DNA of 64,000 bases from Canna indica (taxonomy: Eukaryota; Streptophyta; Magnoliopsida; Zingiberales; Cannaceae), in contig CP136896.1 in NCBI GenBank assembly GCA_034359265.1, positions 60,895,501 through 60,959,500 of the forward strand, read 5' to 3'. Positions 45,978 to 56,921 of this stretch are shown one piece after another; positions within the stretch are counted from its first letter, which is position 1; every line of letters begins with the position of its first letter. The notes under the pieces are model-generated. The model had not been told where the DNA came from, did no database searches, and saw only the letters and a list, made by a program, of their open reading frames with translations. Made by a program: the position numbers and the translations under genes.

Positions 45978-48255
45978 GAGCCCGTTTGTTTCGTTAAAAA
46001 ATGGAAGACTAGACTGGATTTCGGCTATTATTCCCTATTTGTTTTGCAAAAATAGATAGGGACGTGGTTTAAAATCCTGTTCGGGATAGGATTTTGAGCC
46101 CTTTTGGTGTACTGAGAAATTTCTCGATACACCAAAATAGGGCGGAGGACATTGAGGAAAAAGACCTCAATGCCCTCAACTAAACACGAGTCTCTCTACA
46201 TCGTCTCTCACCCCTCGACTGCAGACTCTCGCTCCTCTCCAAACACGGGTCATGGTCTATGGCAACGGCGTCGCTCTGGAGCCGAAGAAGTCCTCGACCT
46301 TCTCTATCAAGGTTGGGCATGCCAGAAGCTCCGCAGCGACATCATCATGGAAGTCGTCACCCCTGAGCAAGCCCGCATCGCCGATGGGAGGTCGGTGCCT
46401 ATGCGGTCATGGCCCTTGAGCGTGTCCCTGCTGACATCTGCGCGCAAGGCGACGTCGCTCGCATGTATGACCTCGGCCTTTTTATTTTCGTTCTTTCCCG
46501 CCTTTTATCATCGTAGATTTAGAGGAGAAGCGAGATGAGCCATTCTGAGGTCTCCGATTCGCCTGTGGCCTGGTGAGCAGTGGGAGCGTGGCTGGTTCTC
46601 TCCCGCCATGGCCAAGCAGGTGTATCGATCGTGGAAGGGGAACAATGGAAGATTTGTGGCTATTTATTTCTTCTACCTTAGCCTTCTTCGCCGCAATTGC
46701 TCGATTTTTTTGGGTGTCGTATGTTTGTTAGATTTCGGAGCTTGGGGGTTTGCTCGTTCTGATGATGGATTTTGGGTTCTATTGTTGGGTTTTAGTTGAT
46801 TTGGAGGGCTAGGATGATTTCCTCGGGTTGCTATGCTAGAAAGGAGGATCTTGTGGTTACTTGCCGCCTGCATTTTGGTAGTTCGTGCACTTTGTCTTGT
46901 TGTTGATGACTATTGCCAGTAACTTCATAACCTCACCATCTCAGACCTCTCTTTCCTTCCTCTTAGAAATCCTATTGTTTTTAGATGCTATTTCGTTTTG
47001 CCCATGTTAACTCTGTTGTTGTACCTTTCTTAGTCCATTATGAGACACTTAAATAATTTAGTATTGCTTTGCTATCTATTTTAATCTTCTTTATGAGATA
47101 CTCTACTTAAATTTGCTATTTTTCTCCTTCAATATAACTTGTCGGGTATTATCTTTAATTTTGTTATTTAACACTTATATCTTCATGAGCCATCATAGTA
47201 TAGTTAAAGAACCTTATAGCTAATATGCAATTTATCTCAATTTTTCACTTAAAGAATCATCATGGTGTTATAATGCATGACTATGCTGAAATAGAGTGGT
47301 TTGAGAATACAACAGTGATGACTTGGGGACTTGCATAGTTTATCAACTAATGGTGCACATTTTTGCACATCATCAAGAATTATTGCTCTCCATTAAACTA
47401 AATGTTTAATGTCAGTTCAGTACGTCCATTAAAGCAATTGTGAAATTTTTTTTGATCAGATTCTGCCAGGCGTTTAGTTTAGTATGTATTTGGTTCAACA
47501 TGTGTGTGGATGCTTTGATAGTATTTATTTGGTTGATCAATATGTGGTTGATTATTATTTATTTTTTTGTTGGATGATTTTTTTTTACATCAATATTTAT
47601 TCATGTTCTAATCCATTGTAGAGATTAATTACTTCTTCTGTAGTCTAGTTAATTATACATTTTAAGACTTTTATGTATTAAGAAAATTTAAAATTACTTT
47701 ATGTATAAAATTAAATTTGAGCATTAAAAATATGCTAGGATATATATTTTGGTCATATTGTATTGTACACACTACTAGAATTTGGCTTTTTAGCGGTGAT
47801 TGATATGGCATTTACTAGCAATTGTAAATACTGTAAAAAACTTTATCATCAATTAATGAATTTCCACTAGATCCATTATCGTGAAAAGGCTTTAGAAGTA
47901 ATTTATACAATTGCTGGCAAAGATAAAAATAATCACCATTAAATGTATATATATTTAATTCTATAATTTTTTTAAGAGTTTTTAATAATAGTTGTTAAAT
48001 GATGTAAAATATTTGCTCCCTCTAAATTATTTAGCAGCAATTATTTTATTGCTACTAATTAATTGTCACTAAAGAAATAATCTCTTGCAATGACAGGACT
48101 GTGTTTTAGTGAACCAAACGCAGAACGGAACTGAATATTGTGTCATGTTCTTAACGAAACAAACATGATATAACTGTTGTCCCAAGACACCTGGTGTTCT
48201 ATCCTTGTCCTTGTCTGGTGTCATGTGATGGAAAGTTTATGAACCAAATGAGCCC
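45978..48255. mobile_element. PIF/Harbinger-type non-autonomous element carrying a PDX1 fragment
   Basis: Ends are GAGCCCGTTTGTTTCGTTAAA (first 20 bases matter) and, reverse-complemented, GGGCTCATTTGGTTCATAAA. They are flanked by the trinucleotide TTA on both sides (45975-45977, 48256-48258), the target duplication of PIF/Harbinger elements. Total 2278 bp. The left third holds a PDX1-derived sequence; the rest is AT-rich with no transposase. A tract near 47770-48090 is rich in ATTGCTA-like repeats and may be yet another MITE (CACTACTAGAATTTGG at 47770). Confidence 0.75.
46252..46480 (+). pseudogene. PDX1: PDX1 (pyridoxal 5'-phosphate synthase) fragment captured by a transposon
   Basis: The plus strand from ATG 46252 encodes MVYGNGVALEPKKSSTFSIK and VGHA. 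After a small frame change it encodes CQKLRSDIIMEVVTPEQARI, and after another frame change GAYAVMALERVPADI and AQGDVARMYDLGLF. Plant PDX1 proteins read SVKVGLAQMLRGGVIMDVV, VTPEQARIAEEAGACAVMAL and ERVPADIRAQGGVARMSDP in this order, so this is the first quarter or so of a PDX1 gene (vitamin B6 synthesis). Three differences shift the frame or alter key stretches; the catalytic region further on is missing. It lies wholly inside the PIF/Harbinger-type element. Confidence 0.85.
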
Positions 48256-48399
48256 TTAGGATTCTTGATGATTAGTTATTGATTCTTGATGCTTGATTTG
48301 ATATCTTGATAGAGGGAGGAAAAATTGGAGGTTTAGGGTATGTTGCCCCCTCCTAAGTGGTTCCTTAAGAACCCTAGGGGTGGCCGGTCATCATAAAAA

Positions 48400-50611
48400 T
48401 ATTTTAGATGACATTGGTGCAATTTCACACATAGGGATTACACTCTAAGGAAATTCTAAATTATTATTAGGTGTCGTACAATTGTAGATACCTACAATTA
48501 GGAAGGACCTAGGGACACCCAAAGATATTAGAATCTTATGATACATTTGGGTGAGTTGACCTAAGGAGAACCTGTAAGAAATAGTGCCCTTGAGCCAATC
48601 ACATGTTGATGTGTAGGAAACTATTTTTTGGTTAATGAATAATATGAGGTAACTTTTCATCATATGCTGCATCTATATTTGTATATATTAGATTGTGATG
48701 AACTCCATGAACCCAAGCAATTGATTCCAAGGCCATGATGAGATCATGCCAATGAGACTTGGAATTCAGATGCCCCTGTTTTAAATGTTCCCAATCGTAG
48801 GATCACCAATTAGGGGATTGATGATTCCGGATAGACTGGTGCACTTGGTACATGCCTTACACGATAAAGGGTAGCTGATCTTATAGTTACCTATGAGCCG
48901 GCATTAATGTACAAGTGCAGGAGCTCATTAGGGAATGAGTTCACTGAACAGACCTACAAGAGGAACACAAAATAAAATCCTTACATGAGTATCAATAGGA
49001 TGTTCCTCGGGTGATAGTAGGTGTAAACAGTCCTTGGACCTGAGGTTGTCATGGTTGCGTTGTGAGTGACAACTCAGTACTTTAGTTCTATCCCTACGTG
49101 GCCCTAGCGTCATGTGTCGGGTATTACTGGGCATGGGGAAGCATTCATGAAGGTAGGTGAGCAACCAACATGGAATCGATTACTCCTAGTGATCGAGAGG
49201 AGATAATATCTTATGTGTTCCTGCAAGTGTTTCGACTCGGGAATCTATGGCCAGAGTAGACATAAAAGTCAAGAAGATGTTTCTAACGTTTCATTATTGA
49301 GATGGCATATTGGCGGGTGAAATACATATGAATCGGTATTAGAGTTTGACTCTTCTTTCGTACCTTAGCCGACATCGGGACGTTGTAACCGAGGAACTTA
49401 GTTGCACGGTAACTAATCGCCGAAGAGCGTTCGATCCCCTATAGATTGAACCTCACACTATCCGGGTAGTCATGACACGTTGCTAGACGTCAATATTGAC
49501 TTGTGAGTGGAGTCTCTCACGACCACACTAAAGGAGTTTTAGTGGTGGCTCGTAAGATTCTAATAGAAGTCGTTCTGTCGGATCCGACTCTCTGTTATGC
49601 ACAACTCACTGTTGGCTTAGTGTGGGGCCCAATGGGTTACACACAACAGGCTAACCTCGTAACGGATATTTTGAGATAAAGTTAGTATGTGGCTCTATAT
49701 GTCTACTAGCATGGACATGCTGCAACTCGATCATGGATCTCGTTTACGGACATGATAGGAAAGATATTTTCTATAGGAATGAATACATGAGAAAGGAGTT
49801 CCCCGATAACCCTAATTTGTAGGGCATCCCTAAATTGTAGGGATTGACACATGATAAATCCTAATCAATAAGAATTTAATTTATAGAGATAAATTAAAGT
49901 TTATATTTAGTTGGATTTAATTAATTTTGAATTAATTATATAATTAAATATATATTATTATTTTGGTGGCAACCTATGTCCCTTATAAATAGATGGCCTA
50001 ACCCCCTTCAATGTGGTTAAACAAATTGGTTAATGATCTTGGAGAAGAGCAAGGGCTTAGTTCTTGAGAGACTTCTTGAAGAGAGAGGCGCCAAGAACTC
50101 CTCCTCATCTCCTTGAAGGGCCGACCATCAAAAGCTTCCTTCCCCGATTTTGTGAAGCCGATTGAAGGTCTCTTCCGCTTGGGTGTGTCATCTACTTCAT
50201 CTTCTTGGAGGAGTCCAAGAAGGACAATGAGGTATTCTTTCATCTTCCTCCTTGTTATGTGGTTCTCATCCCCTCTTCCTCCCTTTTGGTGCTCGGTTCT
50301 TGGTGGAAGGGTCGGCTTCACCTTGGTGCGTTTCGAGGTTGAGATTGTCTCTCCGTTGAGCTACAACGAGTCTCTGTGTTCACTGCCCCCTTGTTGTGAG
50401 GCGCTTGATGTGGACTTTCCTTGGAGGACGTGTGAGTGTGCGTCTTGAAGCGGGGATCAGAGCAGCCACACAATCGGTAGTATAAGGTAAATCTTCTCCT
50501 TCTACTCATTGATTGAATTCCTTAAAGATTGCTAAAGTTGATCGCTGGTTTAGGGATGTTTTAAATTTTTAAATCACTTTTCCTATTGTGCTTCTTCTTC
50601 CCATCCCAACA
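48400..50611 (+). mobile_element. Second LTR-like insertion (probably copia solo LTR)
   Basis: The right end ...CTTCCCATCCCAACA (50611) is a typical LTR end. A TATA box at 49984 is followed by a gene-like leader and a G/T-rich 3' part (CAGCCACACAATCGG near 50461). It lies between two stretches of the solo Tekay-like LTR. The left end could not be fixed. No primer-binding site follows and no coding domain is present, which suits a solo LTR. Open frames here (for example 49998-50448) are not recognisable proteins. Confidence 0.4.
49984..49991 (+). promoter_or_regulatory. TATA box within the nested LTR
   Basis: TATAAATA followed by GATGGCC. It is placed as expected for a U3 promoter about 0.6 kb before the LTR end at 50611. 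Confidence 0.5.
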
Positions 50612-50973
50612 GAACCCATAGGAGCAGAACCCCCTTGCCTTTAGGGCATTCGAGTGAGGGGGTAGGCCGGCCCTAGGGTATGCGGCTAGGGGTCACAAGG
50701 GTGGGTGATATATCGTGTAGGCACGTATTGTTGTAATATGTTGGATATGTTGAAATTGTATTTTTAGCTTGCTTTATTATATTTAATAATCATGAGGTAT
50801 GAATACTATCGTTATAAACATGTGAGTGATGATGAATGGCATGAGGACATGGAGGGCCGAGGTATGTCCTTAGCCTATCTTCGATATATCTGTGATGTGA
50901 TGTGCACTTTCTTACTATATGTTGTCATATGCGTGTGTGACGTGATTGTTGCATTATTCCTGGAAGCCTCGCC

Positions 50974-51160
50974 GATGAGGGGAGGGTATGCCCCAAAGAG
51001 ATGGTGTTGACATTATTTCGGAAGTACGGCTGGTGAGGGGAGATCATACCCCAAAAAGACAGTCCGAAGACCCGATCGGTGAGGGGAACGTATGGTCCAA
51101 AGAGACGGTTCAGAAGAACCCGTGTCGGTGAGGGGATGACATACCCCAAAGAGACGGCAC
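50974..51160 (+). repeat. Four tandem copies of a 46-58-bp unit in the solo LTR
   Basis: Copies start at about 50974, 51032, 51078 and 51127. Each has GGTGAGGGGA (first: GATGAGGGGA), a variable 5-7 bases, then TATGCCCCAAAGAGACGG or a close variant. Tandem repeats like these are common in Tekay/Del LTRs. Confidence 0.8.
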
Positions 51161-51582
51161 TAGGCTGGGTGATAGCTCGGAAGCCACACCGCCTACCTAC
51201 CCAATGTGGCTACGTGGGATCGACGGGTCCGGAGGCATGCATGTGATTGAGATGATGTATTTGACCTGCGATTACTTAATTGGTTACATATCTGTGGATG
51301 ATTCTTTTGTTATGCATAGGAGAGTAGATATGCATGATGATATTTATTCTTATGAGTTATGCTTATTTTTATATGCCTACTTTTATATTGGTAGTCATGA
51401 TGTTGATTATGGTGGATTGATGACTGATCTACTCACTAAGTCCTAGTTGGACTTACCCTCTTATGATGTTGTTTTTCAGCACCTGAGTGAAATCAAAGAG
51501 GTACTGGGGTGCAATAGCGTGGCTGGTGGCGACAGGGCAGCGGGTCTCATGACATGTCGTGGTCAAGGGGGATACCTGAGTC

Positions 51583-52014
51583 TAGGGGTGTCCATTGTTC
51601 GATTCACACCGAACCGAACCAAAAAACCGAACCGAATTTTTCGATTTGGTTCGGTTTCAACGGTTGCAGGTTCGGTTCTTCACCCGAACCGAACTCGAAT
51701 TTTGGATTTCGATTCGGATTCGGTTCTCGAAATTTCAGAATCGACCCGAATCGAAAACTGAATAATTAAAAAATAATATATATTTTTTAATTTTTAACCA
51801 AGGTAATTAAATGAGTATTTCAAAATAATTTTTAATTTTTAACCGAATTAATTAAAATTTGGTTTTCGGGTTGGAAATCGAACCGAATAATTTCGGTTCG
51901 GGTTAGATCAGTTTAGGCATAATTCGCTTTGGGTTCGGGTTGGAATTTTGGTTTAAAAATATTCAGTTTGATTAATTTCGGTTCGGTTCGAGTTGAACCG
52001 AATGGACAACCCTA
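51583..52014. mobile_element. hAT MITE with perfect 8-bp TSD, 432 bp
   Basis: Ends are TAGGGGTGTCCATTGTTCG and, reverse-complemented, TAGGGTTGTCCATTCGG. Perfect 8-bp target duplication CCTGAGTC (51575-51582, 52015-52022). The interior is full of GGTTCGG and CCGAACC motifs in both orientations. Non-coding. Confidence 0.93.
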
Positions 52015-53380
52015 CCTGAGTCGAGACATGTTTTACTTGTTGAGTCGTTTGAGTTATGTAGACTCGGGTTATATGTTTCCGCATTTTTCTTATGTTGAGG
52101 TGTCACTGTTTAGTTAATTAAAGTTTTGATATCAGTTTGAACATTTAGATATTTATTGAGTTGGTGGTTTGAGTTTTGAAGTTAAATGTCTTTTCTAAAT
52201 CTTTGAAATGTTTATAAATGTTCAGGTTTAGTTAAATTGTATTTGCGGTTTGTTTTGGGTTAGACTTCGGGGTACGTGGCGTACCCTGGTCGGTCATACC
52301 GGGTTTGGGGTGTGACAGATTGCATCCGGGCCTGGTCCGGCCAAGCCCAAAGAGCTAGTCTAGTTCACAGCCCCCCGAGCTTGGTCGGAGTCAGAGGAAT
52401 TTGTACCGAGCTCTAGTAGTGTGCTGACTTCTATTCATTTGCCGAGCTTTCTGCATGTTCTGAGTGTCTAACCTCGGTTGGACTAGTTTGGTAAGTGAGC
52501 ATCTGCTGAGAATTGCAGAGGTAGGTGAAATCAGCATATCTTGGTCTCGTCTTTTTGTGACTTTAAGTTTATGCGTTAGTATGGTGGCTGCCTGAAGAGG
52601 AAGTGCTCATTTCCATGTGTTGGCCTCTTGTTATTGTTTGCTTTCTCTGACATTTAATTCTGACAGGGGGTAATCATGGCGCAAAAATCTCGTCGTTCAC
52701 GATTCGAGACGTTTAAGTATTCGTCATTGATGGGACGATCAACTAGGATTTGTTACGCTGTCAAAGAACGATTGTCAGTCGTCTGATGAGGAGGTTGTCG
52801 CTTCATGGTCTTTAAAGTTCTCTCCTCTCCTTCATTTTGAATTTTCTTGCATCCCAAGTTCTTACTCTTTCCTTGCTTGTGCTCTCGAGGTCTTCGTCGG
52901 CGACGCTGCCGCTCCGTTCATCGCCTTATCTGTTGTCATCTATTCTCGATAAGTCTTCCTGACTTGACCATTTATTTTTGCCTTATGGGGTTCGGCCTTA
53001 GGTTAATAGGCTGTACTGACTCGTCCCTCGTTCATTAGGTTTCTAGTGTTCGGCGGCTTGAAGGGAAAGAAAAGTGTTGGTAGCAGGTAAGCCGGGCAAG
53101 GCTGCGGACCCTTACTCGTTGGTTCACGGCGAGATAAGGCAGCAGAGATCGGCGATGACCACCTTTAGTGGTATTGAGGCCTTCCGCAAAGGTGTGTCAC
53201 TTCGTTGTTCCGGTGACGAGATGCCTTAAAGAGTATTCCCCGTTCTTCGGAGGACAAAGTCTTTCAATCCAAGAAGGATCATGAGTTTTTCTTTATATAT
53301 CGAACCGTGTTTGAGGATCTCGCATTCGATTGTCCTATACTGATTTGAGTGTGGGGGTACTGATTTAAACGAACGTTGCC

Positions 53381-53614
53381 CCGACGCAGCTTCACCCGAA
53401 CAGCTGGGTGCTTGTCCGCTGCTTTGAAATGTTGATGGAGTTCCTCGCCGTCAAGCCGAGCCTCAATGTATTTTTTTTCTACTTCCAAGCAAAGGGAGCA
53501 GAAGGGCATGTGAGTGTCCTTTAGTAGCACCCCTACAAGAAGCCTTTCAGCATGTTTTGGAGTTTCCTACAAGAACTTCAAGAGGCATTTCTTTAGGGCG
53601 AGGTCGAGGCTATT
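53381..53614 (+). pseudogene. Transposase_28-type (PF04195) gypsy protein fragment
   Basis: The plus strand encodes QLHPNSWVLVRCFEMLMEFL then AVKPSLNVFFFYFQAKGA, the hallmark LHPNxW...FF..FQ.K pattern of the plant PF04195 (putative gypsy-type transposon) domain. Upstream (53270-53370) only degraded pieces are seen. Two stops follow at about 53520, and the reading frame is cut at 53614 by the copia LTR. The minus open frame 53279-53530 is a shadow. Confidence 0.65.
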
Positions 53615-55038
53615 GTATAAAATGACACACTAGAGGGGGGTGAATAGTGTGTTAACTAATTCTTGTTGCCTAATTTCAGTTTTACTCGTTTCTTAAATTA
53701 TTTAGGCAAATTGCAATTTTACAATTAAATGCGGAAGCAAGATGAATCAATTAAGCACAAACGAAAGGTAACAATGCTAACACACAAATTTATAGTGGTT
53801 CGGCTCCAATGCCTACTCCACTACCTAAACACCCAGCTTAGGATTTCCAATCTAAGTTTTACTAGATTAATTAGTTTCTCTTACACAGAGGACTTTGACT
53901 CGAAGAAACTCACTCTCAACCTAAGACACTTTCACACCCAGAAGTCTCCGCCTTGTTATTGAGAGCACTCTTCCACCTCAACCCTAAGGGACAACTAGAA
54001 CTAATCGAGTAAACTACTTTTACACAAGTGGCTTTACACATCACTCAAATCTAAGACCTAACACTAGGTCTTCCTACAATTCAAATACAATGAGTTGAAG
54101 AACAAATTAAAACAAAACTTATTACAAGAAGAGGAATGACAGCTTATCACACTTAAACGCCTCTTCTTTCCATGCCTAACCGGCTTGATGAACCCTTTGA
54201 AGGAGAGCTCTTTTGACAGCAAGGGATCAAGTGTTAGGCTGATGAATGTTGTCGCTTTGAAGCTTGGAGGATGTTATGAAATCACTCTTTGAAGGATGTT
54301 TGCAGCCAAAATTGTCTAAGAGACAGACACAAAAGAGGTTAGAAGAGAGTATTTATAATCCCCAACTGAAATAGGGCATCAACGGACATAAATTTTACCG
54401 TTACAAACGCTCGGTCGATGGTTCGATCGATCATTGGTCGATCGACCGATCGACCGCCCAGCTTTCTGTGAGTATTACGCGCCCTTCGGTCGACCGACTA
54501 TCGCGAGATTAGCAATCTCAAATCCGATCGATCGAATCAATGATGCCAAAATCGCGCGACTCACGATTTGCCATCCGGACGTCGGATGCGCCTTCTGCCA
54601 AATTTTTGCTTTGGTCGATCGACCGACGCAGCCTTCTGTGATTCCTTCACTAATTTCGGTTGACCGAATGGCTACTGTCACTTTTTCGCATCATTCGGTC
54701 GACCGAATTGGCTGCTGCCAATACTTAACACCATTCAGTCAACCGTCCGGTCGACCGAACCAGAGCTGGAAAATTCTATCTTGGCTTTCTCATTTCACGC
54801 TTGGTTTTCCGGCTTCGTTCTTCAGCGTGCTTTAACTTTAAATGATTCTCTATGCTATCCAAAACATTTTTGATGCATGTAATGATCTATTTTGGAGATT
54901 GATCGAAAGACGCCAGACTTGACGTATCTTTCATCGATCCTACAATTTTCATACTTCAAGCACTTGTTAAATAGGTTTGTTATCATCAAAATAATCACGA
55001 GGAGAGTAAAGCATGAAGGAAGAAACCTTCAGCTAACA
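53615..55038 (-). mobile_element. 3' LTR of the SIRE-type copia element, 1424 bp
   Basis: On the minus strand the LTR starts TGTTAGCTGAAGGTTTC and ends TCATTTTATACA. It sits directly after a purine-rich tract. A minus-strand TATA box lies at 54358-54352. The region 54410-54770 holds many palindromic GGTCGACC / GATCGATC motifs, about ten in 360 bases. The 5' side wording TTATTTTGATGATAACAAAC is common in SIRE-type LTRs. The plus-strand open frame 54434-54835 is a by-product of the palindromes. Confidence 0.8.
54352..54358 (-). promoter_or_regulatory. Probable LTR promoter TATA box
   Basis: ATTATAAATACTCTC on the minus strand, about 680 bases inside the LTR from its 5' end, as expected for the U3/R boundary of a LTR this long. 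Confidence 0.55.
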
Positions 55039-55055
55039 ATCTCTCCATTTTTGAT
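55039..55055 (-). promoter_or_regulatory. Polypurine tract before the 3' LTR
   Basis: The minus strand reads AAAAATGGAGAGAT directly before the LTR start TGTTAG. SIRE elements usually have an AAAAGGGGGAGATTGTT-like junction here. It primes plus-strand DNA synthesis and fixes the element orientation. Confidence 0.65.
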
Positions 55056-55424
55056 GATGACAAATCATTGACGATAAATATCAAGATAAAGTAATGTATC
55101 CGATAATTATTATGAAGTATGACTTGTTAAATGGATACATCGGAGCTTCAAGGAAATGAAGTAATGTATTCAATTAGAGCTCCCCCTATCTATATGCATA
55201 AATTTTCTAATTCTCCATTTTGTGCTCCCCCTATCGATATGCATATTTTCTTCCCCTTTTGTCATTCATCAGAAAAATAATAATCAAACATAGCAAGCAT
55301 ACGTAGAAAGAAAAAATAACACTTATAATACTAATCATCACTTAACATAGTCAACCAAATATATATAAAGTTGAGTGTGAAATATATGTTCATAAGATGA
55401 ATAACATCAATACATCAAAAAGGA

Positions 55425-56567
55425 CTAGTCGTCCTCAGATGGTGGAGGAGGTGGTAGATGCGACTGATAATATTGCCACATCTCATCCACTCTCCCATTT
55501 ATCTCATCTACTTGACGACCATACTCATCGATGCGCCGGCCATGCTCACCGATCATTATACCATACTCGTCCATCTGATGGCCGTACTCGTCTATGCGGG
55601 CTGTTGTTCGTTTGTTCCATTCCACCTGATCAATGTGAAACTGAGCAAAGCGATGCTCCAGATCACCTAGTCGCCCAATAGGAGTGTTGGATGATGAACT
55701 CCCACCAGCATCGCCCTCGTCTATGCCTATGGCATGCTCGGTCTCCTCCATGGGTTCTCGTCGCAATCTTTTGTCGTGCTGATTTTCAAAGATCTTCATG
55801 CGGCTCAGAGATGAAGAATCTATGGGTTTGGGTATGGGCTCAATTTCAAATCTAGACCTATTTACCCCAGCTTCATATCTGAAGTGAGAAATTACTGAGG
55901 CATATAGTAAGGCTTGTTTTTTCGAGGCATGAACTTTAGCTATATACCTAAGTATAAGATCAGGGACATTTATAGGAGTGTGAGACATGGCAAAGAAGAG
56001 TACCCTAGAACTCATAGTAGTGACCTCATCATAATGACCTGCTCTAGGAAGGATATTATACGAAATGATGAGATGCATAATCCTGGAAGTGGTCGATAGT
56101 TTGATGCTTTGGGTAGGGATCATTCCCTGATAACCCTCAGGACAAATGGCTGACACAACTTCATGAGGAGAAAAATCCTCATGAAAATGGTGTGTGGAGA
56201 TCTTATAAATTGATCTTCCTACTAGAGGAAACCCAAATGCATCTTTAATGTGGGATTTGGTGATTACTATGGATTTTCCTAGGATTTCAAACCGAAGAAT
56301 TAAGTCATCGCCATACCTTGACTTTTCTATCATCAGGTTGAAGAAAAAGGCTTTTATCAGGATGGGGCATACAGGGACTTGCTTTTCTAGAAACTCTACT
56401 CATCCCATGCTAACAAGTTTGCCTCTAATATCAAATTATTCTAAATCACCTAGATTGACTGGACGTGTCTGCAGGATAACTCTATCTACAAACTTAACAG
56501 CTTATTTCTTGCCTAAAGAGGTCAATAGATTATCGGGTAAGGTTGGGAGTTTAGTCTTGGGTGCCAT
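55425..56567 (-). pseudogene. SIRE accessory ORF (PF20167-type plant transposon protein), broken at N-terminus
   Basis: A long frame of 380 codons on the minus strand from ATG 56567 (MAPKTKLPTLPDNLLTSLGK). In-frame stops occur at about codons 22, 39 and 53; after these an open stretch of 302 codons (56333-55425) remains. The mid part shows the conserved pattern HLIISYNILPRAGHYDEVTT, FFAMSHTPINVPDLILRYIA found in plant transposon proteins of this family. The C-terminal half has repeated DEYG / RRIDEYGRQVDEI segments, likely a coiled coil, then a Pro run and SEDD. Function of this ORF in SIRE elements is not known. Its position between array and polypurine tract is the expected one. Confidence 0.75.
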
Positions 56568-56921
56568 TCTGCAAGATAATTATGAGGATGATGTGGATGA
56601 TTAGCTTTAGATGAGAGATGCATGCTTTTAATGCAAATAAAGGAAGGTAAAAAAAATTAAAGATCGACATATATTTATGCAAGGACAAAAAGATTTTATC
56701 ATTAAATTTCAAGATAAAGAATAAACAAAAAAAAAAAATTAAAAGGTAAAATTAAACAAAATGATCCATAAATGAAAAGATGATACATTTTAAAAAACTT
56801 ATTTTGGCTAGAAGAGAATAATAAATATTTTTCTTTTTGACCAAAACAAAATTCTTTTTTAAAAAGTAAATGTTGAATCATTTGAAGAAGACATGAGATA
56901 TTTGATTTTTGTTTAAAAAAA

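Larger units (their letters stand above)
45283..52317 (+). mobile_element. Solo LTR (Tekay/Del-type gypsy) swollen by nested insertions
   Basis: The left end is TGTAATGACCAAAATTTT and the right end TTTGGGGTGTGACA, the TG...CA wording typical of Tekay/Del chromovirus LTRs. A perfect 5-bp duplication GATTG flanks it (45278-45282, 52318-52322). No primer-binding site, coding domain or second LTR is present, so it is a solo LTR left by recombination between two LTRs. Of its 7035 bases, at least 2278 (PIF element), about 2.2 kb (another LTR) and 432 (hAT MITE) are later insertions. This leaves an LTR of roughly 2 kb or slightly more. Confidence 0.85.
44930..53614 (+). mobile_element. Decayed gypsy-type retrotransposon, host of the nested elements
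   Basis: Sequence on both sides of the solo LTR (44930-45282 and 52318-53614) reads as one GC-richer unit unlike the AT-rich surroundings. Its right part encodes a Transposase_28-type (PF04195, putative gypsy-type transposon) protein fragment. The left part resembles the LTR/leader style of Tat/Ogre-like plant gypsy elements (GGTCTCCGCGTCTTCTAATC, GTGGCTCTGATGG). It is cut open at 45282/52318 by the solo LTR and at 53614 by the copia element. The element ends were not found; its class is an inference. Confidence 0.45.

Noticed and set aside
47770..48090. Another CACTA end at 47770 (CACTACTAGAATTTGG)
   Set aside because: Only one end is visible; no matching inverted end or 3-bp duplication was found nearby, so it is noted within the PIF/Harbinger entry but not called.
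54434..54835. 133-codon plus frame in the LTR
   Set aside because: Arises from GATC-rich palindromes; lies inside the LTR and antisense to its transcription.
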